The notes beneath the pieces were generated by a model that saw only the letters and a program-made list of their open reading frames with translations, ran no database searches and was not told the origin of the DNA. Shown piece after piece: positions 44,164-56,530 of a DNA stretch of 64,000 nucleotides. Positions within the stretch are counted from its first letter, which is position 1, and the number at the start of each line of letters is the position of its first letter. This DNA comes from Rutidosis leptorrhynchoides (taxonomy: Eukaryota; Streptophyta; Magnoliopsida; Asterales; Asteraceae), in NCBI RefSeq assembly GCF_046630445.1, contig NC_092339.1:314587501-314651500 (forward strand), written 5' to 3'. Made by a program: the position numbers and the translations under genes.

Positions 44164-44445
44164 AAAAATACGTCATGGATAATTGATTTTGAAAGGTAAG
44201 GAATGCCTTGATATGCAAAGAGAAACCTTGACTTAAAAGCTAACAATTTGGAATTAAATGAAACTAAGAATTTGATAGAAGTCAAGAGCCCTGAGCTAGA
44301 GTAATGTGTTGGGTTTGTTGAAAACAAAAACAAAGATTGTATCTTTGTTTAGCTAGTAGTGATGTCTCTCAGATTTATTGATTGATTGATTCAAACTTTT
44401 ATGAGATTTTTACGATACCTCAGATATGAATGCTTATCTTCCTAA
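44164..44445 (+). repeat. Inverted repeat arm 1, inner part
   Basis: This continues the arm broken at 13804. ATACGTCATGGATAATTGATTT, AACAATTTGGAATTAAATGAA and GTAGTGATGTCTCTCAGATT each pair with the opposite strand of 44490-44775. Confidence 0.8.
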
Positions 44446-44489
44446 AGTAACTCTAGACATGAGCTAAAGGATTGACACATTGGAAAACT

Positions 44490-45640
44490 TAGATGAGCAT
44501 TCATATTATCCGAGGTAGCGTACAAATCACATCAAAAATTCTGAATCAATCAATAAATCTCAGAAACATCATTACTACCTAAAAAAGATATTACTCCGTA
44601 TCTTTTATTGTTTTTCGGCATTGCTTCTTATAAAACTTCCCAATACGTAGCTTTGGCTTCCAGCAATTTTTTTTTTTCATTTAATTCTAAATTGTCATTT
44701 TTTAGGTTCAATATTTCTTATTGCATGTCAAGAAATTGTTTACCCTATAGAAATCTATTGTCCATCACGTATTTTCTGTTTCGTATGGATGTTCACGTGT
44801 CAGTCAATGAAACATTTGTATTGTTTAGTAATGAGACCAACCTCATCCTCCTTTGGTATTTCATCACTTAGAAACTTTCTTTGTTGCTCTAATCGGGACT
44901 CCAAATCCTCAATTCTTCTTAGCATTTCAATATTATCTCTCAATAGTATAATCTGGCAATCCAATTCCATTTGAAGTTGGTAAACTTTATTCCAAAGTCC
45001 CTCTAGTTGTTCCAGACCCTCAATTTGTGTCTTATGTTGTCTTTTAATGAGATCCTGCCCACTTTCACTTTGAATTTCCCAACTTAAATAAATTTTGTAC
45101 CGAATTATTCTTGATCTAGTGCATGCTTAGTGTGCATATTGTTGAGCTCATTATGTAACCTTTCGACTTCAGCTCTCATGGAGAAAATAGCACACTTTCT
45201 CCATGTTGAATTTTTTCAATTAAACACTCTTGGATCAATTTCAAACACTTTCGGGATGGAACAAAAGAGGTTATGATGATTTTAAATGAGAAGTTTCGGT
45301 TGTTCAAGAAAAGATTTCGGTTTCCTCAACTAATTAGTAGCTCGATTGTGTAAATCAAATATAAACTACATCGTAAACAAATACCAGGGATGATTATGAA
45401 CACTAAAAACTTAGAATTTACTAGATCAAATGATTTTCTAATGCTTAAATGAACCTACAGTAGCCTAATTCGATCTCTAACACATTCTAATCACTCAACT
45501 AAAATTATGAAGAATATTGAAGAACATGTTAAAATGAAAATTCAAGCTTTATTGATCTAAACTTCGAAATTATTTAACACTTTTAAATGAAATCTCCTGT
45601 AATGCTAATCTTTGAAAATCCCTCACTCAATCCAGAAATT
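44490..45640 (-). repeat. Inverted repeat arm 2 (coiled-coil gene fragment)
   Basis: The reverse complement matches arm 1 over its whole length, with a loop of about 45 bases (44446-44489). On the minus strand 45085-44820 is open for about 85 codons and reads as a coiled coil (IEGLEQLEGLWNKVYQLQME, RRIEDLESRLEQQRKFLSDE), then stops. I do not recognise the parent gene. Arm 2 is better preserved than arm 1. A third partial copy of the inner end lies at 45965-46085. Confidence 0.75.
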
Positions 45641-45769
45641 CCTCAAAACCACATGATCACGATGTTGACTTCTTCAGGAAAAAGTCTAATAATCACATAA
45701 ACAAATCAAATGATATTATTGACCTGATAATCCTCGTAGTTTGAAGATTCTTTTAATTTGATCAAGTCA

Positions 45770-45960
45770 CGTGCTTTATGTCACGGAAAGTCTCTTGATT
45801 GCAATTTCTCGTCTATTTGGAAGAACACCATGTGACAAAGTTCAAAAGTAGATTATAACAACACAAACTAAAACTCGTAAAAAACAAGTTTGATTAGGTC
45901 AAATGGTAGATTTATGATAATACCTTGTATACGGTTTCAAATGGTTGACCTCATCAAAAT
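45770..45960 (-). pseudogene. CRK kinase exon fragments
   Basis: Read on the minus strand, two short pieces match exons of the CRK gene downstream. One is ATACCTTGTATACGGTTTCAAA on the plus strand (45920-45941), like 49822-49844 at the end of the Gly-loop exon. The other is GATTGCAATTTCTCGTC...GAACACCATGTG (about 45797-45834), like the next exon (49270-49303). The order and strand agree with a decayed CRK copy. Confidence 0.6.
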
Positions 45961-46085
45961 TCGAATCAATCAATAAATCTCTAAATCATCATTGTTATCT
46001 TAAAAAGATGTCTTTTTTGTGATTTCAACATTTCTTCTTATTAAACTTCCAACACGTGCCTCTAGCTTACTGTCTTCAGCCAAAA

Positions 46086-47568
46086 GGACTATACAAACGT
46101 ACAACCTTGATAATCTTAATTAATTTACCTTGTACAGTCTTAATTAATTTACCTTGTACAGGGGTCATTCTGGATAGTTAGAGTTAGTTTGGATATGCTA
46201 GACTTGATATTTGAAGTCTTTGTGATATTTTCTAGAAATTGTGCTTCAGGAATAATACGACGAAGTTGGAGGTCGTAGAACTAAGAAATGCAAAAGGTTA
46301 AGTGAGAGACTTGCTGTAATAAAATTTCTATAAGTTATGGTTGCTTTCGTACTTGTCGAAGACTTTGAGGACTAAAGTTGTAAACTGATTTCTATAAGGG
46401 TCAAGTAGTTGATTCCTTATCATCTATTCTTGATGACATTTTGTACACAATCGAACTAGTTGTTAGAGTTGTGATTTCGTTTATAGTTTGGTTGTTTAAT
46501 TTTGGTTATCATCTTGTTTTCCAGATTCCAAATCATTATACATTCCTATATTTCGAAATCATTCTATATTGATTTGAGTAGTTTTCACATGGTGTCAAAG
46601 CGGTGATCAATCTGGTATGATTCTATAGTAGTTGCTGCTGCCTTATTCTGTGCAAAATGGGGATTCTATTTGCAAAATCAATGTGGTATGGATTGTTTTT
46701 AACCTCAAGACTTGTTAGTATCTGATTGTTTTTCTTTTGTTTAATACGTTTAATCTAGTTGAATCTTCATGGTTAAATATTTAGTCACAATTACAATCAA
46801 ATTCGATCATAGTAGGAGCCCCTCCAGTTTCACATAGGTACCATCCTGTTCTTCTCTGTTTGTTCTGATTATCCTCTTTACCATGTGACAATGATGTTTA
46901 ACTAGAAACCATGTGAAGGAAATGTGATAGTTCCATGATGCACGTTAGGTGTTTGATGAAATGCCGAAAGCAAAATTGTCAGTGATTTTGTTCTTATTTA
47001 TGTTTACAAATAAAACTTTAAATGTGATTTATACTTTAGTGCAAGTGTAATATCATATTGAACATTGAATAGTATGATTAAAACTACAAAGCCAATATTT
47101 AACATGACTATGATTAGGATTTCATTTCTATTGAGATGTACTTGCATTGCTTGTTTGATTTTTCTTTTAGATCAGAGTTTCACTATACAATTGCAGATAC
47201 CTTGCAAGTTCTCCTTAGGTTTAGAATTGGTATGTTAATCCTAGGAAATTGATATTTGCTTTGCGTACATCATGCACATTTTCTTAGGTGTAATTTAACA
47301 AAAGTAAAAAAACCAAGTTTGATGATGTTGTCTACAATCATTATTCTACAATGCAACACAATATTACAAAATTGTAGTGACCTAGATTGGGATAGAAAAA
47401 CTACATTGGGAGTAATTAGCACCTTGGTTTTTGCCAAAAATATTGACCAAAAACCCCAGCCATTACCTGGGGTACCAGATACTTGGAGTCAGATGTTATT
47501 TGCATCTTCGTTGGAAAAATATCTTGGGATAAAAGATTCCACTTCTGGAAGAAATCTGAAACAAACAT
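46086..47568. other. Intergenic stretch with possible LTR remnant
   Basis: No gene is seen. A 24-base unit (TCTTAATTAATTTACCTTGTACAG) occurs twice at 46114-46161. Near 46590 TTCACATGGTGTCAAAGCGGTGATC resembles a copia LTR end plus primer site, so 46160-46590 may be an LTR remnant. That call is weak. Confidence 0.35.
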
Positions 47569-50500
47569 CTACCTTGGAATAAAAGAACTATCCGATATTG
47601 TGGGGATAGAAACAGGATTGTTTAGCCTAAGTCTTAATGTATCGTCTAGTTGTATGGTGCTTTCAGGTATATAAGGGGGATTTGAAGGCAAAGGTAGGGG
47701 TTCAATATTCATCGATAACATTTGTAGAGCCATAGACATGGTTGGTCTAAGTGATGCAACTTCTTGAATGCAAAGAAGGCCTGTGTGTACCACACTTTGT
47801 ATTTCCTTCTTGATTTTGATACTGGTTTCTTTGTTCAACATCAAGTTTTGATCATAAAGCTCTTCTATTGAACCTTGATTAAAATGCTTCCATGCCTATC
47901 AAAGTCAATGATGGCAAAATGGTTAGCTTCAAAAAATCTTCTTAAATAAATTTAGATACAAAAGTCATGTATTCTATTAAAAAGGTTAAGTTACATATAA
48001 GATTCTTATTGAAACAACCCTCAAAGCAGACCCAAGTGATGCACGAGTCGCGTACCCGTCACACCCCCGAGAGTCTATCGCCCCTCACAACTAAAACAGT
48101 GGAGTCTATCGCCCCTCACAACTAAAACAGTGGACTAATCAGGTATTTTTAGGTTTCAACTGAAAACCATGGTGAAAGATATTAGTTAACCACTACTTTA
48201 AGCTTACAATGGACTCTCAATATCATTCTATAACCAATGTGGGACGGTTCTTGACACTTACCATGTCTTGTACATGTTATGTTAGTTTTTTTTAATGAAC
48301 AAAATGTTGTTTTTCCTATTTGAATACAAGTCCACCGATGGTCTGTGCGGAAGTAGTCTATTTACCTTTGTGTAATGCTGTTGTTGGAATGGACAAATGC
48401 CTTCTGTTCGGAGAAAAATTTGATCTTAGGTAACAATTAATTTTATACTTTACATTGATTGTACTGCATGTGAAAACATCTTAGCCTCAAAAATTGTACT
48501 TACAATCGTAATCAGGCTGTCAGTGTATTCTGATGTCGTCTGTATTCCTCTATTTGGCATACCTGTAACCACCTCGAGTAAAAGCACACCAAAACTATAC
48601 ACATCCACCTTTTCAGTTAATTGACCATGGGCAATGTACTCCGGAGCCATATATCCACTACAATAATAAAACACACAGCAAAAATAATAATACTAAATAT
48701 AGAAATTGATTAAACAACTTGAGATTATTAGGCTTAAGGAAAACAAAGATAAGGATGTAGTTACAGTGTTCCTGCAATTCCAGTGCTAATATGATTTTTG
48801 TCTTGTTGAAAAGACCTTGCCAACCCAAAATCAGCAATCTTAGCATTAAGTCTAGAATCCAACAAGATATTAGCAGCTTTTATGTCTCTGTGAATGATCC
48901 TGGTTTTACTGTTTTCATGAAGATAGACCAAACCTTCAGCTGTCCCAACGATTATTTTATATCTTTTTTCCCAGTATAGTTCCTTGCCTCTAACTGCATC
49001 TGTGTAAGTTCATAAATGAAACCCCATTTTCATTGACTGTGTTTTGGAGACTATATAATAAAATAACAAATTATACTAGTAGTTCTTACCAAAGATGAAA
49101 TGATCGAGACTTCTATTTGATAGATATTCGTATATGAGAACACTCTCAGGCCCCAAACAACTGAATCCTATCAGTTTGACCAAATTTTTGTGGTCAACAC
49201 TACTAATGATGTTGACTTCATTGTAGAAGTCCCCTGCTCTATGTCTGTGGTTGAGGAAAAGTCTTTTGACAGCAATATCTCTTCCATCCGGGAGAACACC
49301 CTGTATCAAAGTTCATTTGATTGATCCGATGTATGATGGACTAAATATTGGTAATGGTGGGGGCATAGGGGTTCACGCCCTGACACCCCATAGCTACAAA
49401 TGTTGGCCAAAGTTGATCGGCAGGGACATTCAAACCACGTATTTCTTTTGAAAACCCACCAAACTCACCATGTAAGAGTCGGATGCATGTAAAACACCTC
49501 CACCGAATACCCTTATGTGGAAGGAAAGATATCATCCCCTTTGTCAATGGTTGTAAATTCTTGCCAAGAGTGGGAATCGAACAAGCGCCCATTTTGGCAA
49601 AGGCTTCACATGACGGGCCCCAGCTTCTAAGGCAGCGTGTACCACTGAGCTATTAGCTCATTGGTCATAGCCACAAATGTTGAGTGAGTCAAATATGACA
49701 CCCACATTATAAAATGGGCAGCCAATTGTGGGCCAGGGGTTGCCGCGTTTTCAACCTTTTGAAACTAAAAACTACATGTTAATGCAAGAAGACATTCTCA
49801 TGCGGTTACATATAAAAGAAGTACCTTGTATACGGTTCCAAAACCCCCTTGCCCAAGCTTGTTGGCCTCATTGAAAGAGCTAGTGGCTTTCTCAATCGTG
49901 GAGTATTTGAAGTTTAAACTACTACTATTCAACGTCTTCAACAATTTAGCATTGTCGGTACCTAGAATACGTGACAAAATCACTATGTTTATCAATCTAT
50001 GTGATCATTTGTTGCTTTCAATATCGCAGTAATTGTTAGAATTTTGACAATCCACAATGATATCAATCAATTCGTGATGTGATTATTAGAAAGTTTTTTT
50101 TTTTCCTTGGACATTTGTGATCATTAGAAAGTAACGGATACCCATCACAACACACATCTTGGGGAGATTGTTAAAATACCTAATAGTGAGGTGTGTTTAG
50201 CTGATGGTTTTAGAAAGTAACCAATGGCTTGTAGCTCAATGGTACCCGATGTTTAAGATCCCTGGGCCACCATGTGTTTGGCTTGAATCAGGAACAGGCG
50301 CAGGTTCGAACCCGTTCCCTCACATTCTGGGTGAGGTATTTTAAAAGCACAGGTCCCTTTCGGGGTGGGGTTGGTGGTTGCCATGGGGAAATAGGGTTAA
50401 GGTGTCCTGCTAAAATACACTATTTGAATCAGAAGATAGGTCACCATAAAACCCTAGCTCACAAATACACACACTAGCCAGGTGAATTCTCTCCCAAAAT

Positions 50501-51452
50501 CATAGAGACCTAATAATTGTACGAAATAGGATTTGAATCATCTACCTTTTCTTCTTGAGTTACTTCTTCGCTTCCATACATAAAAAGCGATAATAGTTCC
50601 AACTAAGAATGCCACCACAGAACTAATAGCCATTACAATAGCACGTTTTTTCCCTGCAACGACTCAAGCAGAAAACTATAAAAATGGCTGATTGTGAATA
50701 TCTAAAGAAACATCTCAGTTTTGGTAATAGAAAAATCAATATAAAAAGCTCTGTCAAGAGTAAACAATTTCACTTACTCTTAAAGATACCCATGTGATCA
50801 GGCTTAGACAACTTGGACTCATAATATCTCATGAAGCAACCAGTAAACAATGCATACCCTTCTGACAAAGGTAAACAGTCTAATATTGATGTAGCTGCTT
50901 TCTGCAAACAATTTCCACATGAATCCGCATCTAATGTAAGCCAGCACTCAGCCACAACGGTGACCGAGTTGTTTTCTGTATTAGAACTTTGAACCTGATA
51001 GTTCTTAGTTTTAGGTACAAGATCTACCGCTTGATACACAGCCTTCAATACTGACCGCTCAAAGCCATTGTTTCTCCTTGTGGTATTGGGACATATATGT
51101 CTGTCTTCTTGACCTGTATACTCTCCAAAGAACCTATAATTCTCATATCGGAGAAAGCAACCGTTAAGATAAGTCCGCCCACCAGTCCTAGGTAAGCAAC
51201 CAGGAATAGAAGTACGTGCTATAGTATAGCATAACTGGCATTCACTGGTAGAAATATCACCGTAACATTGACCAAGTGCATAAACGCTACTAGAATCTTC
51301 GAGTGCTTGCCTAATTACTGCTGTACCAAAATGTGAACCCATTTTGTTTTTGACTTCCTCCATTGCTTGAACAAAGTTCGAAATAGATGCTGCCCTCGTC
51401 ATATGTGTATTTTTACAAGTTTGTTGGACGACTTTGCTTATGTCATTCCCTC
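47569..51452 (-). CDS. Cysteine-rich receptor-like kinase (DUF26 x2, TM, Ser/Thr kinase)
   Basis: Seven exons on the minus strand with GT-AG borders: 51452-50778, 50653-50546, 49961-49825, 49300-49090, 48999-48765, 48657-48504, 47895-47569; phases join without a stop. Exon 1 has two DUF26 (Gnk2-type) domains, each C-x8-C-x2-C ([26 protein letters not shown]). Exon 2 is the membrane span ([20 protein letters not shown]). The kinase shows [34 protein letters not shown] and APEY, so all catalytic residues are present. CRKs sit in the plasma membrane and act in stress and defence signalling. No signal peptide or ATG is found in this exon set; the exon at 52401-53154 can supply both in phase. SINEs lie in its introns. 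Confidence 0.9.
48071..48132. repeat. Tandem duplication, 2 x 31 bp
   Basis: GAGTCTATCGCCCCTCACAA and the 11 bases after it occur twice in succession, inside the last CRK intron. Confidence 0.9.
49389..49682 (-). mobile_element. tRNA-derived SINE in CRK intron
   Basis: On the minus strand it has an A box TAGCTCAGTGGTA (49653-49641) and a B box TTGTTCGATTCCC (about 49583-49571). The body is flanked by ATAGCTACAAATGTTG (49389-49404) and ATAGCCACAAATGTTG (49667-49682), a probable target duplication with one mismatch. Confidence 0.65.
50222..50415 (+). mobile_element. tRNA-derived SINE in CRK intron
   Basis: The A box is TAGCTCAATGGTACCCG (50233-50249) and the B box is GGTTCGAACCC (50302-50312). 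A GGTGAGGTATTTTAAAAGC tail region follows. Borders are approximate and no clear duplication was found. Confidence 0.6.
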
Positions 51453-51681
51453 CTGAATAATACAAAAGTTGACACGTTTATGTTGAGAAGGATTAATTGA
51501 TATTTTATTTATTAGAGAATATGCAACTATATCAACGAAATATCAATCAATTCGGTCCAACAAATAAGAAGACAACAGTTACTTAATTATCTTTTCAATT
51601 TTTAGCATGCTTTTTCAAGTCTAGAGCTTTTGCGATTCCGCCGCTCAACAGGGTACGGGGGTATTAGAGTATATTTAGCTA

Positions 51682-51870
51682 AACCACCACAAGATAGTCT
51701 AGTGGTTGGGTCCCTGTTATCCTTGCAAGAGGTCTAAGTTCGAATCTTGTGGTGGCCAGGAAAGGGTTGGAAAGAGCCAGAGAGTAATTCTATTCGGTTG
51801 CGTACATTAGAGTATGAGGTTGAATTACCCGCCCTTCAGAGTAACCCGAACAGGGAAACCTTACATGCCC
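51682..51870 (+). mobile_element. tRNA-derived SINE between CRK ectodomain exons
   Basis: It has TAGTCTAGTGGTTGGGTCCC (A box region, about 51694), AGTTCGAATCTTGTGG (B box, about 51729) and GGTTGCGTACATTAGAGTATG further on. It is the same family as the copy at 52099-52310. Confidence 0.7.
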
Positions 51871-52098
51871 AATCCCGATTGTGGGCTTATGTCTGTTATG
51901 GTTATTTATGGTTCAATAGGGTTTTATGTAATCTATAAATACCATATCAATAATACAAAGATATTTTCATGGGTTTCATTGTTCAACACTATAAACATGA
52001 ATATCCATATTTGAAGTTTTCATTTTCCAGAATTTATTCAACTTAGTTTTTTACACATTTGGTTTGTCTAGAAAATATTAGTTGGTTGTTTTGAAGGT

Positions 52099-52310
52099 TA
52101 TAATTTGACCATTCCAAGGTAGTCCAAGTGGTTGGGGCCTGACATCCTTGCAAGAGGTCTCAGGTTCGAATCTTAGGGTCACTAGGGAAGGGTTGAAAAG
52201 CCAGAGAGTAATCTTGATGGGTTGCGTACAGTAGAGTGTAGGGTCGGATTGCTCGCTCTCCCGGGTAACCCCGAACAAGAAAAACCTTAGAATTTTTTTT
52301 TTTTTTTGTC
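52099..52310 (+). mobile_element. tRNA-derived SINE with target duplication
   Basis: The A box region is TAGTCCAAGTGGTTGGGG and the B box is GGTTCGAATCTTAGGG. A T-rich tail ends at 52307. It is flanked on both sides by TTTTGAAGGT (52089-52098 and 52311-52320), a clean 10-bp target duplication. Confidence 0.85.
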
Positions 52311-52400
52311 TTTTGAAGGTAATTATATGTTTAAAAAAACGCAACTTAGCAATTTTAGAACACCTAAAAGAACCTCAAAATTATATTTAAGGGATTTAAC

Positions 52401-53154
52401 CTGTTTCATTGCCCTCGTTTGTCTCAGGATTGAGAAAATTGATATTAGAGTATCTAATAATACATCCAGTTTGCAGCGCACGCCCCTCAGACAATGGAAA
52501 GCACTTCAAGATCGAACTAAATGCGGTATCCAAACATTGTGTACAAGAAGTCGGATCCAAAGTGTTCCAGCAGTCTGCAAGCACATAAACAGACTCATTT
52601 GGCGTGTCTGACAATACAGTATTTTGCGCAAAGTAGTTTTCATTTCTTGGTGCATCCCTAACAGAATCTGAGATGGCCTGCCTCACTGAATCTCTAAACG
52701 CGCTACTCCTTGTTGTATTCCCACATATTACTTTATCATCATCTGGTCTTGCATACTCCTGATAGAAACTGTAGTTATCTGTTCGCGTGAAGCAACCGTC
52801 GAGAAAAACTGTGCCACCAGTACCGGGAAAACATCTTGGAATGACAGTACTTGCTTCAGCATAGCATATCATACAGTCGTTTGAAGACATATCGCCATAG
52901 CATTCAGAAAGTCCATACACACGGTCTGGTTCTTTGCCTGTAGATGCAGTTCCACTAAGTGAAGATTTCATTTGGGTGCTAATTTTCCCCATTGAAACGA
53001 CGAAGTTGGAAATATAATCGATTTGATTGTTCATAGTCCGGTTATTACATTTTAATGAAATGATATTTGATCCGGGATTGCCCCCTTCTGATCTATAAAC
53101 TGAAACTAATATGATGATATTAATAGTAATAACTAACCGTGCAGCTCCCTTCAT
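52401..53154 (-). CDS. CRK ectodomain exon with signal peptide (DUF26 x2)
   Basis: It starts at ATG 53154 with a signal peptide (LVITINIIILVSVYRSEGG). Two DUF26 domains follow, each C-x8-C-x2-C (CYGDMSSNDCMIC and CWNTLDPTSCTQC), with conserved GCF/GCI..R motifs. It ends at a consensus donor (CAG then GTTAAAT at 52400) in phase 1. No membrane or kinase exons of its own follow. The next exon downstream (51452) begins with two bases completing a Gly codon and reads GGND, and the membrane exon (50653) is also phase-compatible. It is therefore either the true first exon of the CRK gene at 47569-51452 or an orphan duplicate. If orphan, it would encode a secreted DUF26 protein. Confidence 0.85.
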
Positions 53155-53963
53155 CAGTTCAGTAGTTGTATGATAAGCATGCTGCCTGACTGTTCTGTTA
53201 TCTATAATGACAGTTTGTTGGGATCTGATTAAGATGAACTTAACAATAGAGGCTTTGCATTGATTATAAGTAAAACAGAAACTAGATATCTTGTTCGTGA
53301 GATCCTATCGATACAAACCCAAATATGGTATGTTTAAATGATAAATCAGAAAGATAATCAATTAGAACCACAAATGCATCCGTACAATACATTCAGGATA
53401 GTCCACCATCAGTTTGACTGGAAAATGTTTCAACAGTTCTAATTTTTTGTATTATTTTATTATTATTGACTATTGACTATTGACTACAGTGTTAGTTGTG
53501 GTTACCTGATTGGTTCTTAAGGTCTTCTTTGAAAAATCTGTTCACTTTTTGATATAAAAAATATCTTTATTAATATTTGATCAATAAGACCATTCTCATC
53601 GCCCGTCTTTGTGTTTTTATTGTCAATTTGTCATCGTCATCGATGACAACCGATGGATTCAATCGCCTTTCGGCTGTCATCCGAAGATCGCCATTCTCAT
53701 TGTCATGTTATAGGGTATTCGGTAACGGTTGGTAGTGGTATATTCTTTGAAATATGAAATACTAGATTGTTTAGTAAAAAAATCAAAAATAATAATATTA
53801 CCATTGCATTATAATGACTTTTTTTTTGTTTATAGTAATTTTTATCTATCTTTTAATGTTTATCTATAAATCACAACGTTTACCCGATTTTCTCACACAC
53901 TATGACTCATTCTGCTATCCTTTTCACACATTTTTTTTTTTTTAACTTTTTCATATTTTAAAA
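53155..53963. other. Upstream region of CRK and unassigned DNA
   Basis: On the minus strand this holds the presumed CRK promoter and 5' untranslated leader. I see no clear TATA box or further gene. Confidence 0.4.
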
Positions 53964-55080
53964 TGAATATTAACGTTGCCGAGGAAATTCGAGAAATTGT
54001 TTATGCATACGATTCATTTCAAGCACTCGACTCGCATGATTGATAGTTTGAAAAGGAGGAGGCTAAAACATACATACCGAGAGCACGTCGTCGATTTATA
54101 CACTTGACCATCAAAGTAGTGCAAAACGTTTGTTTGACGATTATTTTTCAAATACTCCTAAGTTTCCAGCGGATTACTCTCGGAGAATCCATCGGATGAG
54201 CCGACCCTTGTTTATCCGTATATGTTATTTCCAACTACCGTTGCCCGATTATTTTGGTTATTTTCATCAAAAGCGTGATGCTACTGGATTGCTTGCTTTT
54301 AACGTATTTCAAAAATATATGTTGGCTATTAGACAATTAGCATACCGTACGTGCGCCGATCCTTTTGATGAATATTTACACATGGGTCAACTAACCCAAT
54401 ATGTATGTTTGGACAATTATTGTAAGTGTATGTTTCACTTATACTTGATTGTGTGTTTGCGAAAAGCAAATGCACACGATGTTCAATGTTTGATTTCCAA
54501 ATATCAAGAAATACATGGTTTCCCTGGTACGCTCGAAAGCCTCGATTGTATGGATTGGGTTTGGAAAAACTGTCGAATTTCATGGAAAGGTCATTACATA
54601 CGAGGTGATCAAGGTTGCACAACAATAATGATTGCATCATACGATTTGTTTATTAGGCGAGCTTATGGTGGACATGCATGTTCAAACAATGACATTAATG
54701 TGCTTAAGTGATCTGACTTGTGTAAAGATTTACTTCAAGATATAGCTCCACCGTGCATCTTTACGGTTATCGGGGCACAATTCATACTATTTAGCAGATG
54801 TAATTTACCGAGAATGGGAGATAATTGTTAAATTGTCTAAATGTCCAGTTGATCCAAAGACCGCTAAATACAAGAAGTTTCAAGAATCTACAAGAAAAGA
54901 CATAGAAGGAGCATTTGGTGTGCTATAAGGTCGTTAGGGAATCATTAAAAACCCTGACGAGCTTTTTATTTCAATAAAATCTGACGAAATATATATACTT
55001 GTATTATCTTGCACAATATGATCACACAAGACAACGAACGTGTAATGTGTGGACTTGTCAAAGATTACCCGTCAACTTGT
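53964..55080 (+). pseudogene. PIF/Harbinger transposase relic
   Basis: The open part (54130-54711, 193 residues) matches plant Harbinger DDE nucleases: an FDDYFSNTPKFPADYSRRIH start, RMSRPLFIRI, then AIRQLAYRTCADPFDEYLHM, GFPGTLESLDCMDWVWKNC (the first catalytic Asp region), GHYIRGDQG, ASYDLFIRRAYGG and SNNDINVL (second Asp region). Frameshifts interrupt the N-terminus (about 54090) and the C-terminal half. The latter is recognisable from RKDIEGAFGVL (third acidic residue region, 54895-54925) and a LSCTI segment near 55005. No terminal inverted repeats or MYB-like partner ORF are seen. The element is dead. Confidence 0.85.
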
Positions 55081-55522
55081 CGTTCACGACGAACATTTCA
55101 AGAAAGGCTAAAGCTATAAATATGTGTTATACTTTCATTTCAGTGTATGCTATATACCCTAAAATTACCATTGTAGATCACATACTTTCAAAAGTGCATC
55201 TATGTATACAAAAGGTTATCTATTACCAACTAAACCGATTAAATTGTTTGGGTGTCATTTTTTAATTTTGTTTTAAAGATGCCATGAACATTAATATTAG
55301 ACAACCGATGATATTTTCCTCACTTTACATTGGAGTTGTGATGATCCGGGAATTTCTGACTAAATTTAAACTTAATCTTTATATGATTTCGACACGATAA
55401 GCAAAGTCTGTAAAGTTGAGTCTCAAAAAGTTTGAACTATTTTCATATATTCATGTAACCTTCAACTGTTCCCGACGATTCACGAACCATTATGTGTAAA
55501 TAAATATATAAATAAATAAATA

Positions 55523-55675
<153 letters not shown>

Positions 55676-56148
55676 ATTAAAATATTATGTGAGTTAATTA
55701 ATTATATATGATATTAAAATAAATCTATATGTATATGTAAAGTATATTGTATGTATATTTATATGGTCTCGAATTCATTTAGTATACGATAATAGCACTC
55801 GTTTGTCAGTCGATCGATATTAAGCAAGTTTAATTCAAACTTATATGATTTTAAAATAAACGGTGATCCGAAAATGAGTTATATAAGTTATAGGCTTATT
55901 AAAAGTATATTTAGGATTTAATTATTTAATTTTAACACTTTTGTATATTTCACCCATAAATGAGAGGGATAGTTGAAGTACTTTTTATTTAATAAATTAA
56001 TGATTAAATTTTATACCATAATGACCAAAATAAATAAAACTATTTAATTTAAAAATATGTGATTTTTTCAAAGACTTTTATCCGCCACTGATTAACGACG
56101 GAGAACGAAATTCAGTCCAAGAAAGGTGACGGCTAAATTGATCACATG

Positions 56149-56234
<86 letters not shown>
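56149..56234. repeat. (ATT)n microsatellite
   Basis: About 86 bp of TTA trinucleotides. Confidence 0.97.
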
Positions 56235-56236
<2 letters not shown>

Positions 56237-56459
56237 TATTTATATTATTATATTTTTATGTTTCAAATGATCCGTGAAAGACATAGTGTGCTTAATTGAT
56301 TGAATAATTGAATGATTTAGATTTACTGTGTTTGATTGAATTATTAAAGCATACACATACATACACCCATGATAAAAAAACAATTGTGCATCTGTTTCTA
56401 TGCTTCCATTCGACCATCTCTTTTTCTATATAAACATTTCAATTTATAAAGCACACAAT

Positions 56460-56460
<1 letters not shown>

Positions 56461-56528
<68 letters not shown>

Positions 56529-56530
56529 TA
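56461..56530. repeat. (AT)n microsatellite
   Basis: About 66 bp of AT dinucleotides inside the F LTR. Confidence 0.95.

Noticed and set aside
47256-47674. Plus-strand frames near the 3' end of the CRK gene
   Set aside because: They overlap the last CRK exon on the other strand or its trailer and look like antisense shadows.
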